Below the pieces are notes generated by a model. It made no database searches and was not told where the DNA came from. It saw nothing but the letters and a program-made list of their open reading frames with translations. Shown here in pieces: positions 39,030 through 46,963 of a DNA stretch of 64,000 bases. The stretch comes from Qipengyuania flava (lineage in GTDB: Bacteria; Pseudomonadota; Alphaproteobacteria; Sphingomonadales; Sphingomonadaceae): positions 434,001 to 498,000 of the forward strand of contig NZ_JAASQU010000001.1 of assembly GCF_011762005.1 (NCBI RefSeq), written 5' to 3'. Made by a program: the position numbers and the translations under genes. The stretch's first letter is position 1; every line of letters begins with the position of its first letter.

Positions 39030-40664
39030 ATGGCGCGGTATATCTTTATCACCGGCGGCGTGGTCTCCTCGCTTGGCAAAGGTCTCATGGCAGCATCGCT
39101 TGCTGCCCTCCTCCAAGCGCGTGGCTACAAGGTCCGTATCCGGAAATTCGACCCCTATCTCAACGTCGATCCGGGGACGATGTCCCCTTATCAGCACGGT
39201 GAGGTCTATGTGACCGATGACGGGGCCGAGACCGATCTCGACCTCGGCCACTACGAACGCTTCACCGGCGTTTCGGCGCACCAGGGCGACAACATCACTT
39301 CTGGTCGGATATACCAGGATATCATCGCCAAGGAGCGGCGCGGCGACTATCTCGGCGCGACGGTGCAGGTGGTTCCGCATGTCACCGACGAGATCAAGGC
39401 CTTCGCGCTTGCAGGGCAGGACGATCACGATTTCATCCTGTGCGAGATCGGCGGCACGGTGGGCGATATCGAAGGCTTGCCGTTCATGGAGGCGATCCGC
39501 CAGCTGCGCAACGAACTCGAGCCGTGGCAGACGCTCAGCGTCCACGTCACGCTCGTGCCCTATATTGCGGCTGCGGGCGAGCTCAAGACCAAGCCCACGC
39601 AGCACTCGGTGCGCGAACTGGCGAGCCTCGGGATCAAGCCCGACGTGCTGCTGTGCCGCGCGGAACATCCAATCCCCGACAGCGAACGCCGCAAGATCGC
39701 GCAGTTCTGTAACGTCCGGCAGGAAGCGGTCATTCCCGCGCTAGACGCGCCCTCGATCTATGCGGTGCCGCTGCAATATCACGGCGAAGGCCTCGACACC
39801 GAAGTGCTGCGCGCTTTCGGCATCACCGATGCCCCCGATCCCGACCTGTCGCGCTGGTACGACGTGGCCGATCGCCACGCCAATCCCGAAGGCGAGGTTA
39901 CCATCGGCGTCGTCGGCAAATATGTCGGCCTGCAGGATGCCTACAAGTCGCTCAACGAAGCGCTGGTTCACGGCGGGATGGCGCACCGCGTCAAGGTCAA
40001 TGTGAAGTGGATCGATGCCGAGATCTTCGAGAGCGAGGATTCCGACATCGCCGCCAAGCTCGAACCGATGCACGCGATTCTCGTGCCCGGTGGCTTCGGC
40101 GAGCGCGGGAGCGAGGGCAAGATCGCCGCGGTGCGTTTCGCACGCGAGCGCAAGGTGCCGTTCCTCGGCATCTGCCTGGGTATGCAGATGGCCTGCATCG
40201 AAGCCGCGCGCGAAGCCGGTTATGCGCAGGCGTCCTCCACCGAATTCGGTGAAACCGATGAGCCGGTGGTCGGTATCATCACCGAATGGATGACCGAAGA
40301 GGGGCTGCAGAAGCGTGAAGCCGGCGGTGATCTCGGCGGAACGATGCGGCTCGGTGCCTACGACGCCAAACTGGCCGCCAACAGCCATGTCTCGCAGATC
40401 TATGGCGGGACCACCGGTATCTCCGAGCGCCACCGGCATCGTTACGAGGTCAATGGCGCCTATATCGAACCGCTCGAAAAGCAGGGCCTGATCTTCTCGG
40501 GCATGTCGCCCGATGGACTGCTGCCAGAAATCGTCGAGCGACCCGACCATCCCTGGTTCGTCGGTGTCCAGTTCCATCCCGAGCTCAAGTCCAAGCCATT
40601 CGATCCGCATCCGCTGTTCGCGGGCTTCGTCGGCGCAGCGCTCGAGCAGGCACGACTGGTCTAA
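39030..40664 (+). CDS. pyrG: CTP synthase
   Basis: Makes CTP from UTP, ATP and glutamine. It has 544 aa. The N-terminal synthetase domain begins with [13 protein letters not shown]. The C-terminal glutamine amidotransferase domain (from about 295) has the nucleophile in G-I-C-L-G-M-Q-M and the His/Glu pair in Q-F-H-P-E. All catalytic parts are intact and the length is normal. The 3' flank (40665-40996) has no convincing gene but carries a structured RNA candidate. Confidence 0.98.
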   Translation: MARYIFITGGVVSSLGKGLMAASLAALLQARGYKVRIRKFDPYLNVDPGTMSPYQHGEVYVTDDGAETDLDLGHYERFTGVSAHQGDNITSGRIYQDIIAKERRGDYLGATVQVVPHVTDEIKAFALAGQDDHDFILCEIGGTVGDIEGLPFMEAIRQLRNELEPWQTLSVHVTLVPYIAAAGELKTKPTQHSVRELASLGIKPDVLLCRAEHPIPDSERRKIAQFCNVRQEAVIPALDAPSIYAVPLQYHGEGLDTEVLRAFGITDAPDPDLSRWYDVADRHANPEGEVTIGVVGKYVGLQDAYKSLNEALVHGGMAHRVKVNVKWIDAEIFESEDSDIAAKLEPMHAILVPGGFGERGSEGKIAAVRFARERKVPFLGICLGMQMACIEAAREAGYAQASSTEFGETDEPVVGIITEWMTEEGLQKREAGGDLGGTMRLGAYDAKLAANSHVSQIYGGTTGISERHRHRYEVNGAYIEPLEKQGLIFSGMSPDGLLPEIVERPDHPWFVGVQFHPELKSKPFDPHPLFAGFVGAALEQARLV

Positions 40665-40779
40665 GTACTTTTCACAGTTCGCGCGCCAAGCGCTTCAATT
40701 AAAACGTATTTTTCGCGCTCACATTTGTAAGCACGCGACAAAATTACCGCGTCCGCGCCCGGCGGGTTTATCTTTTGTT
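40665..40779. other. Intergenic, AT-richer stretch after pyrG
   Basis: This is the first part of the 332-base gap between pyrG and hsp20. It is lower in GC than its surroundings. I see no open frame with coding character, no convincing promoter and no convincing terminator. The rest of the gap is described under the RNA candidate and the terminator. Confidence 0.6.
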
Positions 40780-40970
40780 ATATCTGGGCCAGAATGTGCA
40801 TCCGCTGCGCCGAACGGTGCAGATTTCGAGAGATAGCTTCACCTGAAAATGGGGGTGAGGGGCTTGCCTCGATGACGGTTGTCTTCTGCGACCCGGACAA
40901 CCGATATCGGGGCTCGGCGGCGTCAGACGTCGCGGGGGCGGAACCCAAGTTCCGCCCCCTATTCTTTCTG
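40780..40970 (+). ncRNA. Candidate structured small RNA downstream of pyrG
   Basis: The gap contains a row of stems in plus-strand reading. Arms are 40805-40811/40816-40822 (7 bp, loop GAAC), 40837-40843/40854-40860 (7 bp), 40876-40883/40896-40903 (8 bp) and 40917-40923/40927-40933 (7 bp with one G-U). They end in a perfect 11-bp terminator hairpin at 40934-40959. No protein frame with coding character covers it. The 5' end is unknown because I could not find a convincing promoter. It could be an independent small RNA or the structured 3' end of the pyrG transcript. The shape does not match the single rod of 6S RNA, and I see no tmRNA or SRP RNA motifs. Confidence 0.5.
40934..40970 (+). terminator. 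Strong intrinsic terminator after pyrG / RNA candidate
   Basis: GGGGGCGGAAC and GTTCCGCCCCC form a perfect 11-bp stem with loop CCAA, followed by TATTCTTTCT on the plus strand. The minus strand has no T-run after the stem, so it acts on plus-strand transcription and not on hsp20. Confidence 0.88.
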
Positions 40971-40996
40971 GTCCGGTCTTCTTGCGTATTCCGCGA

Positions 40997-41476
40997 TCAG
41001 GCGGCGCTACGGTCGCTGGAGTCGGTTTCGTCGTCCTTTACGACCTCGAGCGGCTTCTGCGCGCCGATCGCGATCTTCTTGGGCTTCATCGCATCGGGCA
41101 CTTCGCGCACGAGGTCGATCACCAGCAGGCCGTCGGCGAGATCGGCATTGGCCACGCGGACATAATCGGCCAGTTCGAAACGGCGTTCGAAGCCGCGATT
41201 GGCGATGCCGACATGCAGCATCTCGCCATCATTGAGTTCATCGCGCTTCTTGCCGGTTACTACCAGCAGGTTCTGCTGCGCGACGATATCGAGATCGCCC
41301 TTGCGGAAACCCGCGACTGCGAGCGTGATGCGATAGTCGTCATCGCCGCGGCGTTCGATATTGAAGGGGGGATAGTTGTCGCCGCCGGCGTTGCGCGCCT
41401 GGCGTTCCATCAGGTCGAACACGCGGTCGAAGCCAACGGTGGAGCGACGGAAGGGGGTAAGGTCCATACGGTTCAT
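40997..41476 (-). CDS. Hsp20 / IbpA-type small heat-shock protein
   Basis: 159 aa with an alpha-crystallin domain at about residues 35-130: the N-terminal Y-P-P-F-N-I-E, the core R-I-T-L-A-V-A-G-F and the later G-F-E-R-R-F-E-L match IbpA-type proteins. Its role is ATP-independent holding of unfolding proteins. ATG 41476 was chosen; a second in-frame ATG lies three codons later. A sigma-32-like promoter and a ROSE-type thermometer hairpin precede it, so control is expected at both transcription and translation. Confidence 0.95.
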   Translation of the reverse strand: MNRMDLTPFRRSTVGFDRVFDLMERQARNAGGDNYPPFNIERRGDDDYRITLAVAGFRKGDLDIVAQQNLLVVTGKKRDELNDGEMLHVGIANRGFERRFELADYVRVANADLADGLLVIDLVREVPDAMKPKKIAIGAQKPLEVVKDDETDSSDRSAA

Positions 41477-41483
41477 CGAAACA

Positions 41484-41503
41484 AATCCTCTTGTGAGCGA
41501 TTC
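41484..41503 (-). promoter_or_regulatory. ROSE-type RNA thermometer hairpin before hsp20
   Basis: In the hsp20 leader, GAAUCGCUC pairs with GAGGAUUU across the loop ACAA, leaving one G unpaired. The Shine-Dalgarno AGGA (41486-41489) is thus paired with UCGCU (41496-41500), the U-Y-G-C-U signature of ROSE elements, including the extra G that makes the helix heat-labile. AGGA is 9 bases before the ATG. Upstream GC-rich hairpins (such as 41534-41559) complete the usual multi-hairpin layout. Confidence 0.75.
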
Positions 41504-41566
41504 TATGGTGGCGGGGCCCGCTTTCGGCACCCCGTCGCCGCCACACCCATCGTGGCGACAAATTTG

Positions 41567-41594
41567 AAATAGGCATGCTGCGGGGGCTTTCAAG
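41567..41594 (-). promoter_or_regulatory. Sigma-32 (RpoH) type promoter of hsp20
   Basis: On the minus strand CTTGAAA (41594-41588), a 14-base spacer and CCTATTT (41573-41567) fit the heat-shock sigma factor pattern. It predicts a leader of about 84 bases before the hsp20 ATG. Confidence 0.75.
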
Positions 41595-41641
41595 TCTCCC
41601 TCATGCGAGTTAGCTTCCGCACTGAAAACAAGGGAAAATCG

Positions 41642-41905
41642 ATGAGCCAACCCCAAGTCGACATCTACACCAAGTTCGGATGCGGATATTGTTATCGGGC
41701 CAAGCGCCTGCTCGATGAGAAGCGCGTCGATTACGCCGAGCACGACATCACCATGGGCGGACCGAAGCGCGAGGAAATGCTCGAGCGGGCTCCGACCGCG
41801 CGCACCGTGCCGCAGATCTTCATCGGCGCAACCCATGTCGGGGGCTCGGACGAACTGGCGGCGCTCGAACGCGAAGGCAAGCTCGACGCACTGCTGACGG
41901 GCTGA
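41642..41905 (+). CDS. grxC: Glutaredoxin (GrxC type)
   Basis: 87 aa, thioredoxin fold. The active site is C-G-Y-C (C14 and C17) where dithiol glutaredoxins usually have C-P-Y-C. The T-V-P-Q-I-F cis-proline loop and the G-G-S-D-E-L glutathione-binding motif are intact. The ATG at 41642 is preferred to an in-frame ATG 39 bases upstream, which overlaps the hsp20 promoter area. The stop overlaps the ATG of the next gene by one base. Confidence 0.94.
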   Translation: MSQPQVDIYTKFGCGYCYRAKRLLDEKRVDYAEHDITMGGPKREEMLERAPTARTVPQIFIGATHVGGSDELAALEREGKLDALLTG

Positions 41906-42723
41906 TGCCGAAGATCGCGCTGCTGCAAATGACATCGGGTATCGATCCCGATGCCAATACCCGAACGCTGGTCGAGGCGATCGGACAGGCGGCCGAGCAG
42001 GGTGCCACGATGCTGTTCACGCCCGAGATGTCGGGCTTGCTGGATCGCGACCGCAAGCGCGCGGCAGCGGCGGTTACGACCGAGGCGCGTTCCCCCGTTC
42101 TAGCCGCACTGCGCGAGGCTGCACAGGCGCGCAATATCTGGGTCTCGCTCGGATCGCTGGCGCTGGACACGGGCGAAGGGCGCTGGGCAAATCGTGGCTT
42201 CGCGATCGACGGTGAGGGCGCGATCCGTGCGCGCTATGACAAGATTCACATGTTCGATGTCGATCTCGATAGCGGCGAAAGCTGGCGCGAATCGAATGCC
42301 TACAAGGCAGGGGGAGGAGCGGTGAGCGTCCCCGATACGCCGCTGGGCAGGCTGGGGTTGACGATCTGCTACGACATCCGCTTCCCGGCCCTCTTCGATG
42401 CGCTGGGCCGCGAAAGGTGCGATGTCATCGCCATTCCCGCTGCCTTCACCGTCCCGACCGGCAAGGCGCACTGGCACGTGCTGCAACGCGCGCGGGCGAT
42501 CGAGGCGAGCGCGTTCGTGGTCGCGGCAGCGCAGGTCGGCGAACATGCCGATGGCCGCCGCACCTATGGCCACAGCCTCGTGGTCGATCCGTGGGGCGAG
42601 GTCCTGCTCGACATGGGCGGTGACGCTGCCGGCCTCGCATTCTGCGATATCGACCTGGCGCGCATTGCGGAGGTGCGTGCGCAGGTTCCCAGCCTTGCCA
42701 ACCGTCGCCAAATCGCCAATTAG
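41905..42723 (+). CDS. Carbon-nitrogen hydrolase (nitrilase superfamily amidase)
   Basis: 272 aa. The catalytic triad of the family is visible: Glu in F-T-P-E-M-S-G, Lys in R-Y-D-K-I-H-M-F-D-V-D and Cys in T-I-C-Y-D-I-R-F-P. The sequence resembles the Nit1/Nit2 branch, which includes deaminated-glutathione amidase and omega-amidase. Neighbouring glutaredoxin would fit a glutathione-repair role, but that is inference. The start overlaps the grxC stop. Confidence 0.93.
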   Translation: MPKIALLQMTSGIDPDANTRTLVEAIGQAAEQGATMLFTPEMSGLLDRDRKRAAAAVTTEARSPVLAALREAAQARNIWVSLGSLALDTGEGRWANRGFAIDGEGAIRARYDKIHMFDVDLDSGESWRESNAYKAGGGAVSVPDTPLGRLGLTICYDIRFPALFDALGRERCDVIAIPAAFTVPTGKAHWHVLQRARAIEASAFVVAAAQVGEHADGRRTYGHSLVVDPWGEVLLDMGGDAAGLAFCDIDLARIAEVRAQVPSLANRRQIAN

Positions 42724-42732
42724 GCGCGCGAC

Positions 42733-43197
42733 ATGATCGTATTCGACCTTTCCTGCAGCGAGGGCCATCGTTTCGAAGGCTGGTTCGGTTCGTCCGACGA
42801 TTTCGCGCGTCAGAAGGAGCAGGGCCTGCTCGAATGCCCGACCTGCGGATGCGACGCGATCGGCAAGGCACCGATGGCGCCCGCGGTCCCCTCCAAGCGC
42901 GAGACTGGAGGCGGGCAGACGCCCGCGCCGACAACGCAGATGACAACAGGCGAAATGCCAAAGGCGGTCAAGCAGGCGTTGGCGACACTCGCCAAGGTGC
43001 AGGCAAAGGCCCTCGAAAGCAGTACCTGGGTTGGGGACAAATTCGCCGAGAAGGCGCGCGAAATGCATTATGGCGAAGCCGACGAGACCCCGATCCATGG
43101 TCGGGCCACCCGCGACGAGGCGGAAGAGATGGTCGCCGAAGGCATCGCGGTCGCGCCCTTGCTCGTGCCTGTCGCGCCACCCGACGAACTCAACTGA
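42733..43197 (+). CDS. DUF1178 family protein with zinc-ribbon-like N-terminus
   Basis: 154 aa. The N-terminal 40 residues have the family start M-I-V-F-D-L-x-C-x(2)-G-H-x-F-E-G-W-F and a C-P-T-C-G-C knuckle, a likely metal site. A low-complexity Pro/Thr linker follows. The helical C-terminal half contains the conserved F-A-x-x-A-R-x-M-H-Y-G-E and P-I-H-G-x-A-T segments. Function unknown. It is 9 bases after the amidohydrolase and belongs to the same transcript. Confidence 0.92.
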   Translation: MIVFDLSCSEGHRFEGWFGSSDDFARQKEQGLLECPTCGCDAIGKAPMAPAVPSKRETGGGQTPAPTTQMTTGEMPKAVKQALATLAKVQAKALESSTWVGDKFAEKAREMHYGEADETPIHGRATRDEAEEMVAEGIAVAPLLVPVAPPDELN

Positions 43198-43234
43198 TTG
43201 CCTGCGCGCGATCCTCTGCTAAACGCACCCGCGG

Positions 43235-43311
43235 GCGCCCGTAGCTCAGTCGGATAGAGCACCAGATTCCTAATCTGGGGGCCACAGGTTCGAATCCTGT
43301 CGGGCGCACCA
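43235..43311 (+). tRNA. tRNA-Arg (anticodon CCT)
   Basis: A complete cloverleaf: acceptor stem GCGCCCG/CGGGCGC, D arm GCTC/GAGC, anticodon stem CCAGA/TCTGG with loop TTCCTAA giving anticodon CCT (reads AGG), and T arm ACAGG/CCTGT with loop TTCGAAT. Discriminator A and encoded CCA end at 43311. The MFS gene on the other strand stops two bases later, so the tRNA 3' flank is very short. Confidence 0.97.
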
Positions 43312-43312
43312 T

Positions 43313-44491
43313 CTAGCTGCCATATCTGCGTGCCAGCCAGGCGAGGCCGGTCAGGGTGATCGAGCAACCGGCCAGCAGCATGCAGGTGCCGGCCCAGCCC
43401 CAGCCATCGTAGGCTAGCGTCCCGGCATAGCTCCCCAGTCCGCCCCCGATGAACATCAGCACGACGTAGACCGTAGTCAGGCGCGTTCGCACCGAGGGAT
43501 CGAGCGCGAGGAAGGTCATGCGCCCCGTGACATCTATCCCGGGGCCGACCAGATTGGCGATGAACAACGGGATCAGCAGCCCCCAAAGTGTACCCCCCAG
43601 CGGCCACAGCAACAGAATTCCGACCAGCTGGATGAAAGCGAAGACCGTCCGCGCGGTGCGGGGGCCTACGGTGTCGGACCAGCGGCCCAGCCAGGGCGTC
43701 GAAGCGATGCTAACCGCTGCAAGACCCGCGAGATAGCCGACCGTGTCGGTGCCATACCCCATTGGCGGGGCGGTGAGGTAAAGTGCCAGCCCGAGCCAGA
43801 GCGCGATGAACTGCGCGAAGTTGAGTGCCTGGATCACGCCCGCGATCAGGATTTCGCGGTACTGTCCGATCAGCGGGAAAACCGATCCGATCAGCCGCAG
43901 ATAGGATTGGCGCCCGCTTGTCGAGCGCTCGCCGCCTTCCATAAGCCACGGCAGGCCGAGGGTGACGGCGACCATGAGGCCCGTAGCGAGCCAGTAGACA
44001 GCGCGCCAACCGAAATGCTCCGCGATGACGCCCGCGCCGACACGCGCGACGAGAATGCCGAGGATGACTCCGGCGGTCAGCTTCGCAGTGACCTGCCCCA
44101 GGCGCTCGGGGGCGACGCGCTTCGACGCATAAGCAGGCAGCAGATAGGGCGCGATGGTAAAAAATCCGAGCAGCGTAGAACCCAGCACGAAGGCGCCGAA
44201 GCCCGAGGCCAGCGTCATGAGCGCGAGCGAGACCGTCTGTCCGCTGGCGAACAGGATAGTGAGGCGACGGTTCGAATAACGATCGCCGAGTGGCAGTAGC
44301 AGGAAAATGCCGACCGCGAGCGCAAGCTGGTTGAGCGCGGGTACCAGCCCGATGCGTGCATGGCTGACCCCGAAGTGATCCGCCACCAGCGCGATGATCG
44401 GATGGATATAATAGGCATTGGCGGTCACCACCGCAGCGGCGATGGCGAGCGAGTTTTCCTGCGCCGGGGTCAGTCTTCGGGCAGGGTTCAA
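43313..44491 (-). CDS. Major facilitator superfamily transporter
   Basis: 392 aa with 12 hydrophobic segments and the loop 2-3 signature L-G-D-R-Y-S-N-R-R-L. Drug/small-molecule efflux type by general resemblance; the substrate is unknown. The start is TTG at 44491, overlapping the dehalogenase stop (TTGA). The coupling to the dehalogenase suggests, without proof, transport of its substrate or product. The C-terminus ends two bases from tRNA-Arg. Confidence 0.9.
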   Translation of the reverse strand: MNPARRLTPAQENSLAIAAAVVTANAYYIHPIIALVADHFGVSHARIGLVPALNQLALAVGIFLLLPLGDRYSNRRLTILFASGQTVSLALMTLASGFGAFVLGSTLLGFFTIAPYLLPAYASKRVAPERLGQVTAKLTAGVILGILVARVGAGVIAEHFGWRAVYWLATGLMVAVTLGLPWLMEGGERSTSGRQSYLRLIGSVFPLIGQYREILIAGVIQALNFAQFIALWLGLALYLTAPPMGYGTDTVGYLAGLAAVSIASTPWLGRWSDTVGPRTARTVFAFIQLVGILLLWPLGGTLWGLLIPLFIANLVGPGIDVTGRMTFLALDPSVRTRLTTVYVVLMFIGGGLGSYAGTLAYDGWGWAGTCMLLAGCSITLTGLAWLARRYGS

Positions 44492-45402
44492 GCGAGCACG
44501 CCTGCCTTGCGCGCCATGTCTATAACGCCCTGTGCGAGCGTTTGGGGCTGGTCTTCCTGTGAAAAATGCCCGCAGGTCGGCAGCGTCGCATGCGGCAGGC
44601 CTTTGGCGCCCGCTATCCGCTCGATCAGGAATTTCTCGCTTCCCCTGGTAATCGGATCGTCTTCGCCGAACAGTGTGAGGAAAGGCCTGTCGAAGGCCGC
44701 GAGCGCGGGCCAGGCACGCTTGTTCTCCTCGACCCCGGGCATGCCGTCCTCGATCGGTACCAGCGCGGGGAATGCGCGCGCGCCCGCTTTCGAGGCTTCG
44801 TCGGGAAAGGGGGCGTCATAGGCCGCGATCTCGGCCTCGCTGAGCGGGGTGGAGGTCGAGCGGTCGAGCAGCGGACCGATACGAAATTCGGGAGAGCTAC
44901 GCGCGAACTCGCGCCAGGCGAGGAATGCCTCGCTAGGCTTACCGCCGGCAGGCAGGAACGTGTTGCTTGCCACGATGCAGGAGAATAGGTCGGGGTCGTG
45001 CGCGACCATGCGCAGGCCAAGCAGGCCGCCCCAGTCCTGGCAGAACAACGCGGCAGGCCGCGGCTCGACTGCGTGGCGCCATTGCTGCAGCCAGTCGACA
45101 TGGCGCGCGTAGGTATAGAAGTCGATATCGTCGGGTTTGTCGCTCTTGCCGAATCCAATCAAATCGGGCGCCAGCACTCGGAACCCGACATCGACCAGCA
45201 GCGGAATCATCTTGCGATAGAGAAACGACCAGCTCGGTTCGCCGTGAAATAACAGCACGGGGGGCGCATCGCGAGGGCCTTCGTCGATATAGTGCATGCG
45301 TGCGCTAAGCCCATCGCCGAGATCGATTTCGAACCAGTTCTCGGCGAAGGGATACTCGGGAATGTCGGCGAACCGTTCGGCCGGTGTACGCAGGATCTGC
45401 AT
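44488..45402 (-). CDS. Haloalkane dehalogenase, subfamily I (DhlA-like)
   Basis: 304 aa alpha/beta-hydrolase that replaces halogen by hydroxyl on haloalkanes. The H-G-E-P-S-W oxyanion loop is at 53-58, the nucleophile Asp123 lies in C-Q-D-W-G-G, acid Asp248 or Asp249 in F-G-E-D-D-P and base His279 in C-G-H-F. Halide is held by a Trp pair: Trp124 next to the nucleophile and, in the cap, Trp163 (F-L-A-W-R), which corresponds to Trp175 of DhlA. This Asp/Asp/His with two Trp is the pattern of subfamily I. ATG 45402 has GAGGAG upstream. The natural substrate cannot be read from sequence. Confidence 0.92.
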   Translation of the reverse strand: MQILRTPAERFADIPEYPFAENWFEIDLGDGLSARMHYIDEGPRDAPPVLLFHGEPSWSFLYRKMIPLLVDVGFRVLAPDLIGFGKSDKPDDIDFYTYARHVDWLQQWRHAVEPRPAALFCQDWGGLLGLRMVAHDPDLFSCIVASNTFLPAGGKPSEAFLAWREFARSSPEFRIGPLLDRSTSTPLSEAEIAAYDAPFPDEASKAGARAFPALVPIEDGMPGVEENKRAWPALAAFDRPFLTLFGEDDPITRGSEKFLIERIAGAKGLPHATLPTCGHFSQEDQPQTLAQGVIDMARKAGVLA

Positions 45403-45450
45403 CGGTCTCTCCTCTCAGACGACCGATATTTCCGGTCCTGATTCGAAACC

Positions 45451-46329
45451 TTAAGGCGTCGAGCGACTGGTGTCACCCAAGTGGCTGACCGGTACCGTTT
45501 CCTTGAAGGTATGCGTGACATAGGGGAACGGGATTTCGATCCCGGCTTCGTCCAGCGCCGCCTTGACCGCGCGCACGACCTTGTCCTTGCTTTCCCAACC
45601 GTCGCGCGGGGTCGAACCCGCCCACCAGCGAACAAGGAAGTCGACCGAGCTCGAATTGAACTCCTGCGCGAAGATGTCGATGCCCTTACTGGCGAGTACG
45701 TCCTCGACATCCTCGACCGCCTGGCGGATCACTTCCGCCGCGCGATCGAGCTGCGTATCGTAGGACACGCCAACCACGACCTCGTGGCGGCGCTGACTGT
45801 CATCGGTGAGGATCTCGACCGGGTTTTTGAACAGGATCGAATTTGGCACGACGGTCAACTCGCCGGACAGTTTGCGGACATGCGTCTCGCGCAGGGTGAT
45901 GTGCTCCACCTTGCCGGTGATCCCTTCGCATTCGATGACGTCACCGATCCGCATCTTCTCGCGCAGCATGATCAGCACGCCGGCAAGGAAGTTCTCGAAG
46001 ATGTCCTGGAAGGCGAAGCCGATTGCGACCGCGCCGATGCCGAGGCCAGCCAGCAGGCTGGCGGCGGTCAGTCCGGGCATGACGACGATCGCTGCGATGA
46101 ACAGGCCGGCGAGCCAGACTCCGAGTTTTACCAGCGTATCGATCAGCGTCTTGAGGCTGGCGCGCAGTTCGGTGCGCCCTACGATCATGTCCGAGATACG
46201 CGCGCCGAAGCGGGCGACGATCCACGTCAGGAAGACAATGAAGATCGCGATGGCGAGGCTGGGGAGGCTTTCAACAAAACCCTCCCCCATGTCCTGCAGC
46301 TGATCGCGCAGCGTCTCGATATAATTCAC
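45451..46329 (-). CDS. MscS-type small-conductance mechanosensitive channel
   Basis: 292 aa. Three transmembrane helices lie in the first ~130 residues, the third carrying the Gly/Ala-rich pore pattern A-G-L-G-I-G-A-V-A-I-G-F-A. This is followed by the beta domain with I-G-D-V-I-E-C-E-G-I-T-G-K-V-E and V-V-P-N-S-I-L-F-K-N-P. It releases osmolytes on hypo-osmotic shock. GTG 46329 with AAGGAG about 10 bases upstream was chosen over an earlier in-frame start. Confidence 0.94.
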   Translation of the reverse strand: MNYIETLRDQLQDMGEGFVESLPSLAIAIFIVFLTWIVARFGARISDMIVGRTELRASLKTLIDTLVKLGVWLAGLFIAAIVVMPGLTAASLLAGLGIGAVAIGFAFQDIFENFLAGVLIMLREKMRIGDVIECEGITGKVEHITLRETHVRKLSGELTVVPNSILFKNPVEILTDDSQRRHEVVVGVSYDTQLDRAAEVIRQAVEDVEDVLASKGIDIFAQEFNSSSVDFLVRWWAGSTPRDGWESKDKVVRAVKAALDEAGIEIPFPYVTHTFKETVPVSHLGDTSRSTP

Positions 46330-46390
46330 GCTTGTGGAACTCCTTTGCGCTGCAACGCAACACAAAGGCCGAAGTTCCGCTGTGCAACGC

Positions 46391-46963
46391 TTATGCGGCG
46401 CCGTGTTCCTTGCGCGCGATCTCGTGCAGCCAGTCCGCGTGGCGCGGGGCCGTCTTGGTCTTGCTCCACTCTTCGAGCATGATCGGCGCGACCCGCTTCA
46501 GCTCGGCATATTGTTCGTCCGTGCCGATATCGGTCGCCAGTTCGACGCGGTGGCCATTGGGATCGAAGAAATAGATGGACTTGAAGATACCGTGGTGCGT
46601 GGGACCCAGCACGTCGATCCCGAGGCTCTCGACATGGTCTTTCGCGGCGAGCAGCTCTTCTTCGCTGTCCACCTTGAAAGCGAGGTGCTGCACCCATGCC
46701 GGCGTGTTTTCGTCGCGGCCCATGTCCTTCTGGTTGGGCAGTTCGAAGAACGCGAGGATATTGCCGTTACCCGCGTCGAGGAAGACGTGCATGTAGGGAT
46801 CGTAATCACCGGTCGAGGGCACGTGATCCTCGGCGAAGGCGGTGGTGTAATCCATGCCGAGGACCTTGCCGTACCATTCGACGGTCTCCTTGGCATCCTT
46901 GCAGCGGTAAGCGGCGTGGTGGACGCCGCCCAACTTGACGGGATGATTGGTGGTCGCGCTCAT
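46391..46963 (-). CDS. VOC superfamily protein (glyoxalase/dioxygenase fold)
   Basis: 190 aa with paired beta-alpha-beta-beta-beta modules. Putative metal ligands are His in V-H-H-A-A-Y-R, His in V-Q-H-L-A-F-K and Glu in G-H-R-V-E-L-A. The L-A-F-F-E-L strand is typical of extradiol-dioxygenase or glyoxalase-like VOC proteins. The substrate is unknown. The ATG at 46963 overlaps the hppD stop by 4 bases, which links it to tyrosine catabolism, though whether it acts in that pathway is inference. Confidence 0.88.
   Translation of the reverse strand: MSATTNHPVKLGGVHHAAYRCKDAKETVEWYGKVLGMDYTTAFAEDHVPSTGDYDPYMHVFLDAGNGNILAFFELPNQKDMGRDENTPAWVQHLAFKVDSEEELLAAKDHVESLGIDVLGPTHHGIFKSIYFFDPNGHRVELATDIGTDEQYAELKRVAPIMLEEWSKTKTAPRHADWLHEIARKEHGAA

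Noticed and set aside
40780..40970. 6S RNA, tmRNA or SRP RNA as identity of the structured region
   Set aside because: No tmRNA T-arm/CCA, no SRP GGAA tetraloop domain, and separate short hairpins instead of the 6S rod. I keep it as an unnamed RNA candidate.
40794..41165. A 123-codon plus-strand frame crossing the region after pyrG
   Set aside because: It runs through the 11-bp terminator stem and into antisense of hsp20, with no ribosome binding site. The region is better explained as structured RNA.
41482..41566. Pairing of CAAATTT (41566-41560) with the hsp20 Shine-Dalgarno region
   Set aside because: The upstream half would lie at or before the expected transcription start, so it is probably not in the mRNA. 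The local ROSE-type hairpin is the better explanation.
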